DNA of 64,000 nucleotides, taken from Haliclystus octoradiatus. Its lineage: Eukaryota > Cnidaria > Staurozoa > Stauromedusae > Haliclystidae. The stretch is taken from contig OU744451.1 of assembly GCA_916610825.1 (NCBI GenBank), forward strand, positions 8,251,441 through 8,315,440. The letters are read 5' to 3'. Shown here piece by piece: positions 1-10,930 of the stretch. Under the pieces are notes generated by a model. The model saw nothing but the letters and a program-made list of their open reading frames with translations. It had not been told where the DNA came from and searched no databases. Within the stretch, counting starts at the first letter, position 1. Each line of letters begins with the position of its first letter. Both the position numbers and the translations under genes were made by a program.

Positions 1-255
1 AAACTCTGACCATCGTTGGCCACACTTCACGGCCTCCTGAGTCCCGCCCGCCTTGGATGTCTATGCGAGTGAGATTCACGTTTTTCTGCAACGCAATGTC
101 AACGTAAACTCTCTTGTTAATAAAGAATCCACACCATGATTTAACTGAATTTAATCTGGCAAACTTGGGTTCTCTGTTCACGTGATGCGAAGATGCCTTA
201 AGATGCACATCACTCAACTGACGACTTTCAAGACCAAGAGCTGTATTGCAATTGT
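1..255 (-). CDS. Coagulation factor 5/8 C (discoidin) domain exon, partial
   Basis: The minus strand reads as one open frame from a splice acceptor (TTTTTGACAG, cut between 256 and 255) to the window edge. About 85 residues match the N-terminal half of an F5/8C domain: a first Cys followed by ALGLES, then an ASSH stretch, ARLN, SWC, a YVDIAL strand and TRIDIQGG. These correspond to the family's C..ALGM, ASS, ARLN..WC, YLQIDL and V..I.TQG landmarks. The domain is extracellular and binds lipid or glycan in known proteins; the ligand here is unknown. The exon begins in phase 1, like the CCP and WAP-like exons further along the same strand, so it is probably the downstream part of one secreted or membrane multidomain gene. 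The second half of the domain lies outside the window. Confidence 0.8.
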
Positions 256-398
256 CTGTCAAAAAGCATTAATATAATTACTATATACACACAACGACGA
301 CACGAGAAACATCCAGAGCAATACATTTAAATGTAGTGGACCCTCATACGGCAATATTTGTTGGTGAGCAAAGAGCAACTCTCTTTTATTGACTAAAT

Positions 399-1360
399 CA
401 CTATAGTAATGTACAACATATTCATAAATTTCGTATTGTTTAGTATATTTAGTATTGTTTTATATATACCTGAGTTTTTCAAATTTGTTTTTACATCTAT
501 TTTTATCTATTTTTATTTTATTCTATGATTTATTTCTTCATATATAACACATGCAAATAATAAAAGGTTTTTTATAATAGAAATAAATTCTGACAGCATT
601 GCTCTTATTTTTCAAATAGTCAAAGTTTTTGAAAGTTAAGAAGTAGTAGGAAATGAATAACGTTAAGGAAATAAATATTTTATCTGTGATTGTGTCAAGC
701 ATTAAATTTGCCGACTTCACCGGAGTTCAATATGGATATGTAACGGTATTCATGATTTGTGTGGACATGAATAAATGGACAAGAGTTAAAAGATCTCTCT
801 TATTTCTACTCCCAGAAAGCGAACTTCACAATACTCCTTGGCCATTCGTTCTCTCTTCTGCCGACTGGAGACATTTCATGGAAGATTTGCCGACTGACCA
901 AGTCGCCTGGGGGTGTCACGCCCCCAATATCCCATACTACAGATGGCCCTGGCCGTAATGCAGTTAAATACTTTGTACGAATAAAGGTTTAACTTGACAG
1001 AAGTCAACATTTTCATCCTTCATTGCATAAGCGGTTCTTAACTGTTGATGATATTTTATACGATAAATAAAATTATTATTATTAGTAGGTTTTTAGTCTT
1101 TTTACAATGAGGAAGATAAGACAAGAGAAAACTCTGACAATTGCAACGTTTCGATTTCACATATATCGTTTTTAAGCAAAAGATAATATGTCAATTTTGA
1201 ATTTATTCTCCTTTTCGTTTGAATATGGTATATGGATAATCGAAACGTTGCAATTCTCAGAATATGTCGCTATCCTTCAATTCAAGATAAAAATTGAAAT
1301 CGGTAAGTACTTTGAATTAAGTCATGTTGAGTTTACAGTAAATATTACAAATAAATAAAT
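399..1360. other. AT-rich part of copy A, no gene recognised
   Basis: Short open frames exist on both strands (for example 653-958 plus), but none shows a known domain and they shift between the two duplicate copies. The GC-richer stretch 820-960 contains a small palindromic GGGGGTGTCACGCCCCC-like core, which suggests an old mobile-element end. No RNA gene was seen. Confidence 0.4.
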
Positions 1361-1366
1361 TATTAC

Positions 1367-1482
1367 TTGTGTTCGGAGAAGTTGTGGCAGGTGCCAAAGA
1401 AGAAAAACTTGTACGGGCAGTTACAGCCATAGTAGCTGTAGCAGGCAAGGCAGTAGCTACAGAAGTAGTACCAGTATTGATA
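1367..1482 (-). other. Threonine/alanine-rich segment, possible linker exon (copy A)
   Basis: On the minus strand this reads as a Thr/Ser/Ala-rich, mucin-like stretch of about 38 residues between a possible acceptor (TGTGATAG) and a weak donor (GTAATA). It is also open on the plus strand as a Val/Ala-rich peptide, so the reading direction is not secure. The inferred entry phase is 2, unlike the phase-1 exons around it, which argues against simple splicing to them. The copy-B counterpart changes two minus-strand residues (Phe to Leu, Asn to Ser). Confidence 0.25.
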
Positions 1483-1960
1483 CTATCACATAGATTACAG
1501 CTTTTCAAACAGTATCGTCTTATGGTTGGATTTGTTAGGCAGTAATTCTTTGCAGCCCAAATGCCACATATGGAAATTCGGTCTCTACAATCTAAAAATT
1601 AAAAAATGCTTTGATGTTATATATATCTACAGGGTATATCTTTGTTATAAAATCGCAGCCAATCGTTTGTTTTCTCTCGTGACAACAATAATTAATTTTA
1701 GAAAATAATACGCCCTTCAAACATATATATTTTCATCGTGTTTCATTCTACGACATTGTTAGGGGAAATTCATCATATATTCTCAGTAACAATCTGAACG
1801 TTGCAAGTCGACGCCTCAATAATTGATGGATATATATAGAAGGAAGGAGGCTCTGTCATCTATGGTTAAGCGATAGAGGACAGCCCATATAGGACAAACT
1901 TAAAAAATTAGAACCATTCATAAATTTAATGTAGTCAATTAAATTAAAAAATTTACTAAC

Positions 1961-2152
1961 CTGTTACAATTGCATTGCAACGAGGTTCATCGCCAATCCA
2001 TCCAGATTGAGTTACACCTATGCAAGTTCTGTTCGATTCACCTTCCAACGTATAACCTCTTTTACATGAGTATGTAGCAACAATGAGGTAGATTTGAGCA
2101 GTCAATGTCACATCTCCATTTTTGATAGAGTTTAAAAGTCTGCATTTGAATG
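1961..2152 (-). CDS. Sushi/CCP domain exon (copy A)
   Basis: A 192-bp minus-strand exon lies between an acceptor (TTCAACAG at 2160-2153) and a donor (GTTAGT at 1960-1955). It begins and ends in phase 1, the classical arrangement for shuffled CCP modules. The 64 codons give one complete CCP domain: four cysteines spaced as in the family, with NGDV near the first strand, YSCKRGYTLEG in the middle, RTC, and SGWIGDEPRC at the end. CCP modules mediate protein contacts in complement regulators, adhesion proteins and selectins. Here the exon precedes the F5/8C exon at 1-255 on the same strand, so both probably belong to one extracellular protein. Specific function cannot be read from a single module. 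Confidence 0.82.
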
Positions 2153-2288
2153 CTGTTGAATTAAAGTACAGAAAGAAATGACACTCAAATAGTACTTGAA
2201 TTTGAAGAGATAACAATGCATTTTCTAATCCTCCTTTCGCAGTATTGGGCGATAGGGATGTTTGTTTGTTACAACCTTGCAACACATT

Positions 2289-2660
2289 AGGGAGGGAGAA
2301 TTAGCGAAGATGGCAGAGCTACCGAACTTCAGATCGGATCATATCTGATCGACTGTGGCTCAAATCCCCCTAAGGTCAACTCAGCCTTGACCTTATCAAA
2401 AACATCAAATGAGTACCATCTGAGGATGGCTGATGGAATGGTCCAGAGAAAATTGCATTGTGAGTAGCTGCGGCGCATCGTTGTGCATTGACAATCAAGA
2501 CCTATCTGCCATGAAATCTGTTGAAATTGTTCTGCAGTGTCACGGCTGAGATCAACAAAGAGCGTTTAAAGTCATTGCTCTCAGCGAAAAAAGCCACTCA
2601 TCTAGAAATAGAGGAGTGGTACTGGTGCCTTCGGTAGGGCGACACCGTCCACATTACTCA
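2289..2660 (+). mobile_element. tRNA-derived SINE (copy A, promoter boxes damaged)
   Basis: This is a plus-strand copy of the SINE whose intact minus-strand version is at 19971-20338. The tRNA-like head is recognisable, but box A is mutated (TTAGCGAAGATGG instead of TAGCTCAGNTGG); the box B region is GGCTCAAATCC. The unrelated body runs to CCACATTACT. It was already present before the local duplication, because copy B has it at the equivalent place. Confidence 0.75.
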
Positions 2661-3480
2661 TTAGCCACGACCATTGTATATGTAACTAACAGATTCAGGG
2701 TAGTCTGTTTTATAACCAGCAATTCACGAAACCGTTAGTGTGAAAAGGAGGACTGCCACAATCATTAACTTGATCAATAATTTGCTTTAAATGTGACAGA
2801 TTGTAAAGCAGTTTTAGTCCTCTGTTTTTGTAAGAAGCAGTTAATTAAAGCTAAGGTTGACTGATCTCTTTAGTTTTTAGATTTGTTTTACATATATTCT
2901 TATATTAACTACATAAATTTATTTCTTCATGTAGAATACATGCAGGTAATAAAAGTTTTTTTATGATAGAAATAAATTCTGATAGCATTGTTCTTGTTTT
3001 ATGCATTGTCAAGAGTTTTTGAAATTTAAGAATTAAAAGAGGATACGGCTCACAGCCATCAATCTCTGTCAAGACACACATAGCACTGATACCGAGTTAT
3101 CATCTGCTCGCCAGCGCTACTGGTAAACTAATTCAGATAACATAACATAGGTGAACAATCATAATGATATGTGTAAAGTGGGAAGGTGGACAAATTCCAC
3201 CGGAGGTATTATAAAGAAATCACTGAAAATCTGAATATATACTGAAATCACATTTTATCAGATTTTAAAAGTAAAAATAGAATATATATTGCAGAAAAAC
3301 GGTCTTTCTTTACACAAACTCCTTGTGAGTTTTCACTCATCTCTATTTTGTACTCAGTTTCCAGACTTTTCAATTTTGTTACAATTTGAAAAAACTGATT
3401 TAACTCAGTGCACTTTATCCCTAATTGAATTCGGAATGGCATTATCATCTCTGATATTTGAAGGAAATTATATGTCAATA
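2661..3480. other. Copy A intergenic or intronic DNA
   Basis: AT-rich sequence with no supported exon. The frame on the minus strand at 3248-3541 is longer than its counterpart in copy B and shifts frame near its middle relative to it, so it is not treated as coding. Confidence 0.4.
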
Positions 3481-3720
3481 AGATCAGGGCCGTCACCAGC
3501 GGACAAAGAGGCTTCTCAAAGATTGTGGTCGCTCTGCTCATAGCCTCATTCCATAACGGCCCTCAACTTCACGCAGACGCTACGATGAGGACCTGATGAA
3601 ATTCAGCTAGCAAAGTGATGCGTTCATAATGGCTGCCAAGCAGGAAAGATCTACCTGATCAATCACAGAGCGGAATTTTATTACCTGGGATTCGATCGTA
3701 TGACACTATTTGAGTTTTCG
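3480..3720. repeat. Dispersed repeat with GCCGTNATGGAATGAGG core (copy A)
   Basis: A GC-richer segment (GGGCCGTCACC... CAGACGCTACGATGAGG ... GCTAGCAAAGTGATGCG) that recurs at 7672-7880, inverted at about 8450-8610, and as a shorter piece near 35461-35515 and 39350-39405. Its ends are not defined here. It is most likely a fragment of a non-autonomous element. Confidence 0.55.
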
Positions 3721-5089
3721 TTTCAAATTTTTATTTTCAATGTCATAAATATGATTTTATCTTTCGATTAAAAAGAAACACACGATGAACGAATTTGGCT
3801 ACAACATCCACAAGCATATTATCTAAGCTTATATTCAACATCCAATTAATCAGAGAGTTTACTAGTGCTGCTTGTTCCGTGCATAATATTGTGCAATTTT
3901 GCTATCTATTTGATTTTGGAATAAAGTAAAATATACAAACGCTGTGCGATTTTGACCGCGGCAGCCACAAAAGCTTATTATCGACACTTCTCACACCGGT
4001 TCTCCCTCGTTGAACAATTTAGATTACCCATAATTTACCACATTAAATAAGATTTTACTCGTAAATACTGCTCAATATTGTGCGTGTAGCACTAAAGCCA
4101 AATTTTCCTTCTATATTTCTCACTATAGTAATATACAACATATACATAAATTTCGCATTGTTTAGTATATTTAGTATTGTTTTATATATACCTGAATTTT
4201 TCAAATTTGTTTTTACATCTATTTTTATGTATTTTTATTTTATTCTATGATTTATTTCTTCATATATAACACATGCAAATAATAAAAGGTTTTTTATAAT
4301 AGAAATAAATCCTGGCAGCATTGCTCTTATTTTTTAAATGGTCAAAGTTTTTGCAAGTTAAGAAGTAGTAGGAAATGAATAACATTAAGGAAATAAATAT
4401 TTTAACTGTGATTGTGTCAAGCATTAAATTTGACGACTTCACCGGAGTTCAATATGGATATGTAACGGTATTCATGATTTGTGTGGACATGAATAAATGG
4501 ACAAGAGTTAAAAGATCTCTCTTATTTCTACTCCCAGAAAGCGAACTTCTAAATACTCCTTTGCCATTCGTTCTCTCTTCTGCCGACTGGAGACATTTCA
4601 CGGAAGATTTGCCGACTGACCAAGTCGCCTGGGGGGTGTCACGCCCCCAATATCCCGTACTACAGATGGCCCTGGCCGTAATGCAGTTAAATACTATATA
4701 CGAATAAAGGTTTAACTTGACAGAAGTCAACATTTTCATCCTTCATTGCATAAGCGGTTCTTAACTGTTGATGATATTTTATACGATAAATAAAATATTA
4801 TTATTAGTAGGTTTTTAGTCTTTTTACAATGAAGGAAGAGAAGACAAGAGAAAACTCTGACAATTACAACGTTTCGATTTCCCATATATCGTTTTTAAGC
4901 AAAAGATAATATGTCAATTTTGAATTTATTCTCCTTTTCGTTTGAATATGGTATATGGATAATCGAAACGTTGCAATTCTCAGAATATGTCGCTATCCTT
5001 CAATTCAAGATAAAAATTGAAATCGGTAAGTACTTTGTATTAAGTCATGTTGAATTTACAGTAAATATTAAAAATAAATAAATTATTAC

Positions 5090-5205
5090 TTGTGCTCGGA
5101 GAAGTTGTGGCAGGTGCCAAGGAAGACAAACTTGTACGGGCAGTTACAGCCATAGTAGCTGTAGCAGGCAAGGCAGTAGCTACAGAAGTAGTACCAGTAT
5201 TGATA
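5090..5205 (-). other. Threonine/alanine-rich segment, possible linker exon (copy B)
   Basis: Copy-B counterpart of 1367-1482 with the same possible splice signals and the same doubt about strand and phase. The frame stays open in both copies, which is weak support for coding since the copies are young. Confidence 0.25.
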
Positions 5206-5344
5206 CTATCACATAGATTACAGCTTTTCAAACAGTATTGTCTTATGCTTGGATTTGTTTGGCAGTAATTCTTTGCAGCCCATATGCCACATATAGAAAT
5301 TCGGTCTCTACAATCTAAAAATTAAAAAAATGCTTTGATGTTAT

Positions 5345-5374
<30 letters not shown>
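5345..5374. repeat. GATA microsatellite
   Basis: About seven consecutive GATA units followed by ATATAT. It is present only in copy B of the tandem duplication, so it arose or expanded after the duplication. Confidence 0.9.
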
Positions 5375-5375
<1 letters not shown>

Positions 5376-5804
5376 TATATTTCAATCATTTCTGTGAATA
5401 AAAGTTACTTAATGAAAATATTTAATTACAATTATATTGATTCACATTTATAAAATGATGTTATATATATCTGCAGGGTATATCTTTGTTATAAAATCGC
5501 AGCCATTCGTTTGTTTTCTCTCGTGACAACAATAATTAATTTTAGAAAATAATACGCCCTTCAAACATATATATTTTCATCGTGTTTCATTCTACGACAT
5601 TGTTAGGGGAAATTCATCATATATTCTCAGTGACAATCTGAACGTTGCAAGTCGACGCCTCAATAATTGATGGATATATATAGAAGGAAGGAGGCTCTGT
5701 CATCTATGGTTCAGCGATAGAGGACAGCCCATATAGGACAAACTTAAAAAATTAGAACCATTCATAAATCTAATGTAGTCAATTTAATTAAAAAGTTTAC
5801 TAAC

Positions 5805-5996
5805 CTGTTACAATTGCATTGCAACGAGGTTCATCGCCAATCCATCCAGATTGAGTTACACCTATGCAAGTTCTGTTCGATTCACCTTCCAACGTATAAC
5901 CTCTTTTACATGAGTATGTAGCAACAATGAGGTAGATTTGAGCAGTCAATGTCACATCTCCATTTTTGATAGAGTTTAAAAGTCTACATTTGAATG
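5805..5996 (-). CDS. Sushi/CCP domain exon (copy B)
   Basis: This exon has the same splice signals, 192-bp length and phase-1 ends as the copy-A exon at 1961-2152. The encoded CCP domain is the same over the exon, including all four cysteines and the SGWIGDEPRC end. If both exons are used, the mature protein has two nearly identical consecutive CCP modules. Alternatively only one copy is transcribed. It lies 3' of the WAP-like exon (7166-7315) and 5' of the copy-A CCP exon on the minus strand, in an order that would splice WAP, CCP, CCP, F5/8C without breaking frame. Confidence 0.82.
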
Positions 5997-6133
5997 CTGT
6001 TGAATTAAAGTACAGAAAGAGATGACACTCAAATAGAACTTGAATTTGAAGAGATAACAATGCATTTTCTAATCCTCCCTTCGCAGTATTGGGCGATAGG
6101 GATGTTTGTTTGTTACAACCTTGCAACACATTA

Positions 6134-6500
6134 GGGAGAATTAGCTCAGATGGCAGAGCTACCGAACTTCAGAATGGATAATATCTGATCGACTGTGGTT
6201 CAAATCCCCCTTAGGTCAACTCAGCCTTGACCTTATCAAAAACATCAAATGAGTACCATCTGAGGATGGCGGATGGAATGGTCCAGAGAAAATTGCATTG
6301 TGAGTAGCTGCGGCGCATCGTTGTGCATTGACAATCAAGACCTATCTGCCATGAAATCTGTTGAAATTGTTCTGCAGTGTCACGGCTGAGATCAACAAAG
6401 AGCGTTTAAAATCATTGCTCTCAGCGAAAAAAGCCACTCATCTAGAAATAGAGGAGTGGTACTGGTGCCTTCGGTAGGGCGACACCGTCCACATTACTCA
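6134..6500 (+). mobile_element. tRNA-derived SINE (copy B, boxes intact)
   Basis: The head carries a clear RNA polymerase III box A (TAGCTCAGATGG, 6142-6153) and box B (GGTTCAAATCC, 6197-6207) at tRNA-like spacing, followed by a non-tRNA body of about 300 bp ending in CCACATTACT. It occupies the same site as the SINE in copy A, flanked by short CATTAG motifs. No long target duplication remains. Confidence 0.85.
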
Positions 6501-7165
6501 TTAGCCACGACCATTGTATATGTAACTAACAGATTCAGGGTAGTCTGTTTTATAACCAGCAATTCACGAAACCGTTAGTGAGAAAAGAAGGACTGCCACA
6601 ATCATTAACTTGATCAATAATTTGCTTTAAATGTGACAGATTGTAAAGCAGTTTTAGTCCTCTGTTTTTGTAAGAAGCAGTTAATTAAAGTTAAGGTTGA
6701 CTGATCTCTTTAGTTTTTAGATTTGTTTTACATATATTCTTATATTAACTACATAAATTTATTTCTTCATGTAGAATACATGCAGGTAATAAAAGTTTTT
6801 TTATGATAGAAATAAATTCTGATAGCATTGTTCTTGTTTTATGCATTGTCAAGAGTTTTTGAAATTTAAGAATTAAAAGAGGATACGGCTCACAGCCATC
6901 AATCTCTGTCAAGACACACATAGCACTGATACCGAGTTATCATCTGCTCGCCAGCGCTGCTGGTAAACTAATTCAGATAACATAACATAGGTGAACAATC
7001 ATATTGATATGTGTAAAGTGGGAAGCTGGACAAATTCCACCGGAGGTAATATAATGTTTATATGAATTCTAAATAATTATCAATTCATGAAAATATAATA
7101 ACCTTGATACTAGATATAGGATAATTTATAGTAGCTTGTCTTACTTATTTACAATGATTACTTAC

Positions 7166-7315
7166 TCAATATTGAACAGCTTAACCCACAATTACCATCG
7201 CAAGCACATGTCCCTCGCCGTTTATTTCTGGTCGTACAGTCTCTGTCGGTTTGGCAAGGTTTCCTACATAATGCGTTCGATTCCGTTCTAGCTGGACATT
7301 GTGTAACGACAATAT
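7166..7315 (-). CDS. WAP-like cysteine-rich domain exon
   Basis: A 150-bp minus-strand exon lies between an acceptor (TGTCTCCTAG, cut 7316/7315) and a perfect donor (GTAAGT at 7165-7160). It is phase 1 at both ends. The frame encodes about 50 residues with eight cysteines in the order C-P, C-x3-C, D-x-D-C, C-x-C, NCG-x2-C. This resembles a whey-acidic-protein four-disulphide core (CP...C...C..D.DC....C.C...CG..C), although the usual adjacent CC pair is replaced by CAC. WAP modules are secreted and often inhibit proteases; no inhibitory loop can be assigned here. It is absent from duplication copy A. A divergent EGF or other small disulphide module is the alternative. Confidence 0.6.
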
Positions 7316-7671
7316 CTAGGAGACAATTACAATATAATAAGTTTCTAGATTAATCTAAATAAACAAATCTTTTCGTAATCAAATAATTTGTAAAAGCAAA
7401 AGGATCAAAAGGTTACGATATATACTGAAATCACATTTTATCGGATTTTAAAAGTAAAAATAGAATATATATTGCAGAAAAACTGTCTTTCTTTATACAA
7501 ACTCCTTGTGAGTTTTTCACTCATCTCCATTTTGTACTCAGTTTCCAGACTTTTCAATTTTGTTACAATTTGAAGAGACTGATTTAACTCAGTGCACTTT
7601 ATCCCTAATTGAATTCGGAATGGCATTATCATCTCTGATATTTGAAGGAAATTATATGTCAATAAAGATCA

Positions 7672-8610
7672 GGGCCGTCACCAGCGGACATTGAGGCTTC
7701 TCAAAGATTGAGGTCGCTCTGCTCATAACCTCATTCCATAGCGGCCCTCAACTTCACGCAGACGCTACGACGAGGACCTGATGAAATTCAGCTAGCAAAG
7801 TGATGCGTTCATAATGACTGCCAAGCAGGAAAGATCTACCTGGTCAATCACAGAGCAGAATTTTATCACGTGGGATTCGATCGTATGACACTTTTTGAGT
7901 TTTCGTTTCAAATTTTTATTTTCAATGTCATAAATATGATTTTATCTTTCGATTAAAAAGAAACACACGCTGAACGAATTTGGCTACAACATCCACAAGC
8001 ATATTATCTAAGCTTATATTCAACATCCAATTAATCAGATAGTTTACTAGTGCTGCTTGTTCCGTGCATAATATTGTGCAATTTCCCTATCTATTTGATT
8101 TTGGAATAAAGGAAAATATACAAACGCTGTGCGATTTTGACCGCGGCAGCCACAAAAGCTTATTATCGACACTTCTCACACCGGTTCTCCCTCGTTGAAC
8201 AATTTAGATTACCCATAATTTACCACATTAAATAAGATTTTCCTCATAAATACTGTTCAATATTGTGCGTGTAGAACTAAAGCCAAATTTTCCTTCTATA
8301 TTTCTCTTTCATGCTTGAAGACTGAAGTTAGATTAAATTAGTAAATTTTCCGTATCAAAGTTTGTTGTTCATTTGCAAAACCAAAATTTGAAACCCAGAA
8401 CGCATAAAAACGTCCTTTGTTTCTTGAAGTATAAGAGCCAATCATTATTGAGTTTATGCCCACCATAGAGCGTTCAGCTCTGGGATTGGCCAGGTAGATT
8501 TTTCCTGCCTCAGCCATTATGAACGCATCACTTTGCTAGCTGAATTTTATTAGGCCTTCATCGTAGCGTCTGCCTGGAGTTGAGGGCCGTCATTGAAGGA
8601 GGTTACTCTG
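7672..8610. repeat. Inverted pair of the GCCGTNATGG dispersed repeat
   Basis: The repeat at 7672-7880 (GGCCGTCACC ... GCTAGCAAAGTGATGCG ... GATCTACC) is matched by an inverted, more diverged copy at about 8450-8610 (GGTAGATTTTTCC ... CGCATCACTTTGCTAGC ... GAGGGCCGTC). The arrangement resembles a non-autonomous element with long inverted ends. The boundary of duplication copy B (8306) falls between the arms, which explains why copy A keeps only one arm. Confidence 0.55.
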
Positions 8611-8619
8611 CTCAACGAT

Positions 8620-9435
8620 CAACACATACATAAATCAACGCTGGAGGGACTGGTGAAACAAACGTAATGCCTAATGTTTACTAGTAAGCAACTCGGATTC
8701 GTATTTTCAGCTCAGCATGAAATTGGAGGCTTACATTGGCAGAGTATCATGTTGTTTTAGCCTTTACTTTAAGAATGGATTTTGCGTTCTACAGACGTAC
8801 GTGGCCATTGATTTAAATTAATTATCATAATTTCTGGCGTTTTCAGTCGTCCTGAAATAGCAGAATAAGCTACACGGGTGCATGCAAACTTCAACATCTT
8901 TCTTTGCTTCGCTCAGCATTTTTTCCAATAATGTTCCATGACAGCAAAATGCTGCCCAAGCATCTATCAAAGCAATCATTACTTGCATTTAATTGCATTT
9001 CATTTCAGCTACCATACCTTTATAATTCTCTTCAAAATTATGTGATTTGTTCCAGATTTTGTTTGATTTTGGCTAATTCTCTTTTTATACAACCCCTCCG
9101 AAAGTTTTTAGCGACAGCCCTAATGAAGACGCATTGAAATTTAATTTAAAGGACTATAAATTCGGCATGGATCACCATATATATATATATATAAATTTAA
9201 GTTAATTGTAAAGGCAAAACATCAAGTTGAGTGCTCAATGCTAATGCAGAGCAATAGAGATCAAAGATCAGGAATTTACTTCACTATTCTGAATTTCGGG
9301 TAAAAACGCTCTGCTGACGATTTGTAAACAATTAATACTTTTAAACAATAAAAACACTTCATTGTCATGTGTATAATCATGCCCCCTATTATTTTCTATT
9401 AATACCGTCCGAAGAGCTTTTTTATGGGAAAGAGT
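8620..9435. other. Intergenic DNA, nothing recognised
   Basis: AT-rich sequence with only short incidental frames and an AT dinucleotide run near 9177-9192. Confidence 0.4.
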
Positions 9436-9500
9436 AATCATTACCGTTGACGGCTAATGGTCAGAAACAAATATCTTGTCTGCTGCTAGAAGTGTCTAAT
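9436..9500 (+). other. Decayed hammerhead-like motif of the 29.1-kb family
   Basis: GGCTAATGGTCAGAAAC followed by CTTGTCTGCTGCTA matches the 3' half of the hammerhead-like motif at 29112-29161, including GAAAC, the GTC site and the TGCTGCT strand. The catalytic CTGATGA is degraded (CCGTTGAC), so this copy should be inactive. It is likely a relic of the same Penelope-type terminal repeat. Confidence 0.4.
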
Positions 9501-9539
9501 GAAATAGGTCCGCTACGCTCGGACTCATGGTGAATGATA

Positions 9540-9770
9540 TAATAATCAAAATAAACCAATTGAAATCAAATTCAATAGAAATCAAATCAATCAAATCATC
9601 ATGCAAAGAAAAATCAAATCAAATCAAATTCAAAAAATTAAAATCAATCCACTCGAATGATATAAAATCAGATCAAATAACAAAATCAACTTCAATCAAA
9701 TCAAATAAAACAAATTAAAACAAAAAAGTCAAAGCAAAATAAAATTAATCAAACTAACATAATAATTGTT
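9540..9770. repeat. Degenerate AATCA-rich simple repeat
   Basis: Purine-rich sequence dominated by AATCAAATC and related pentamers, with long stretches free of G. An apparent open frame of Ile/Lys/Ser repeats is a by-product of the repeat. Confidence 0.85.
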
Positions 9771-10930
9771 GTATAAGTTACATTAATAAAATAAATAAAA
9801 AATATGAGATAGATGTTAAGAATGGAATAATAAATAAAAGTAGAAAAAAGTAAAAAGAAAGTAGAGTAAAACTATCAGAAGAAAAATATATCCAAAAAAT
9901 AAATCAAACAAAAAATATGGGAAGGATGATAATGCAGACCGATGGAATTGAATTCCAACCCCATATGCCTGATACTATTACCAGAAGAATATTTATTTCT
10001 CACTAATTATACTAGGGGCCTAGTGCATTTTTTGACCTACAGTAAATGATGTGAAATTTTCCGTTCAGAGTATCGCCTTGTTATTGTTGTCGCATGGACA
10101 AACTGGTTTAAATAGTATTTAGAATTTATACCAAATAAAACCATGACGACTGGATTAGCAGTTTAATGTAAGAAATTACTTCAAAAAACAATACAAACAA
10201 TAAATATATAATACTGTCTTATCTAAGCCCCCAAACAAATGATGAATTGTCGGTTTAAAAGTTCTCATGGTCAAAACACAACAACAATTATCTTCGAAGT
10301 TTCACATCAAATAGTGATGTTACAGAACGATTAAAACCTTTCACTAACCATTTCAAATGACGAGAAGAAGAAAACAATCATGAGTTCTACCAATGAATAG
10401 ATAATCACGATGTAAACTAACCCAGGAGTATTAGAAAACATTTCATTTAATAATGCAATTGTAATCTCGCTAAGCTGCGATTCGACCATCATTGCGGGCA
10501 ATGGAAAATATTATTGTCAAAGTCTCAATCCAGCTAAAAATTTGGAATTATCACACAGCTTGCCCATTGTACTTTTGACAATAAAATGGTGTTTTTTGCG
10601 CAATCATTTTTTGTTCGACCTTTGTTAGCAATCAAAGCAGTATGTTGAACGGTATTTCAAAAGACAAAAGACTTGAGACAAAAGCGAAATGAGAAAATAA
10701 ACGTTTCTACCATGACAGGATAGATTCAAGGTCACTTACGTAACCATGAGTCAAAATTGATTCAAAGATTACACATTCATAATTGTTACTAAGAGTTTCA
10801 TGCTTACGCAATCAACGGACAAATAAAGTAAATAAATGAAAGCATAAAGTTCGGCCGCCAATGTCGATTTACAAATTCGCAGTTACTGTTTAACAAGACA
10901 AGGGCTAGTATCATTAATGAAAAGTTTAGC
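9771..10930. other. Intergenic DNA, nothing recognised
   Basis: AT-rich sequence without supported exons or element ends. Confidence 0.4.

Larger units (their letters stand above)
399..4120. repeat. Tandem duplication, copy A (about 3.7 kb)
   Basis: Sequence from the CACTATAGTAAT at 399 to the CTATATTTCT ending at 4120 recurs almost unchanged in copy B, which starts directly at 4121. The copy carries an AT-rich part, the T/A-rich segment, one CCP exon, a tRNA-SINE and an end with a dispersed repeat. By eye the copies differ by a few percent plus indels. Copy A lacks about 370 bp present in copy B at 7045-7420, including the WAP-like exon. Confidence 0.92.
4121..8306. repeat. Tandem duplication, copy B (about 4.2 kb)
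   Basis: This follows copy A without spacer. The junction ...TATTTCT|CACTATAG at 4120/4121 joins the copy A end to the copy B start, and copy B ends at about 8306 where unique sequence begins. Compared with copy A it has an extra GATA microsatellite block near 5340-5465 and an extra segment at about 7045-7420 with the WAP-like exon. Either copy A lost that segment or copy B gained it. Confidence 0.92.

Noticed and set aside
653..958. Plus-strand 101-codon frame and its duplicate at 4375-4707
   Set aside because: The C-terminal end differs between copies by a frameshift, no domain is seen, and the opposite strand is equally open in copy B.
2289..2360. tRNA gene
   Set aside because: Only the head of a SINE; the acceptor and anticodon stems do not close and the sequence continues into a SINE body shared by three loci.
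3248..3541. Minus-strand frame with CTELNQ...LKSLETEYK as an exon
   Set aside because: The frame shifts in its middle relative to copy B (7438-7662) and there are no clear donor and acceptor signals.
3592..3620. CTGATGA at 3592 as a hammerhead core
   Set aside because: No GAAA follows at stem II distance and no stem I or III can be formed.
9527..9718. 63-codon frame rich in Ile, Lys and Ser
   Set aside because: It is translated AATCA simple repeat.
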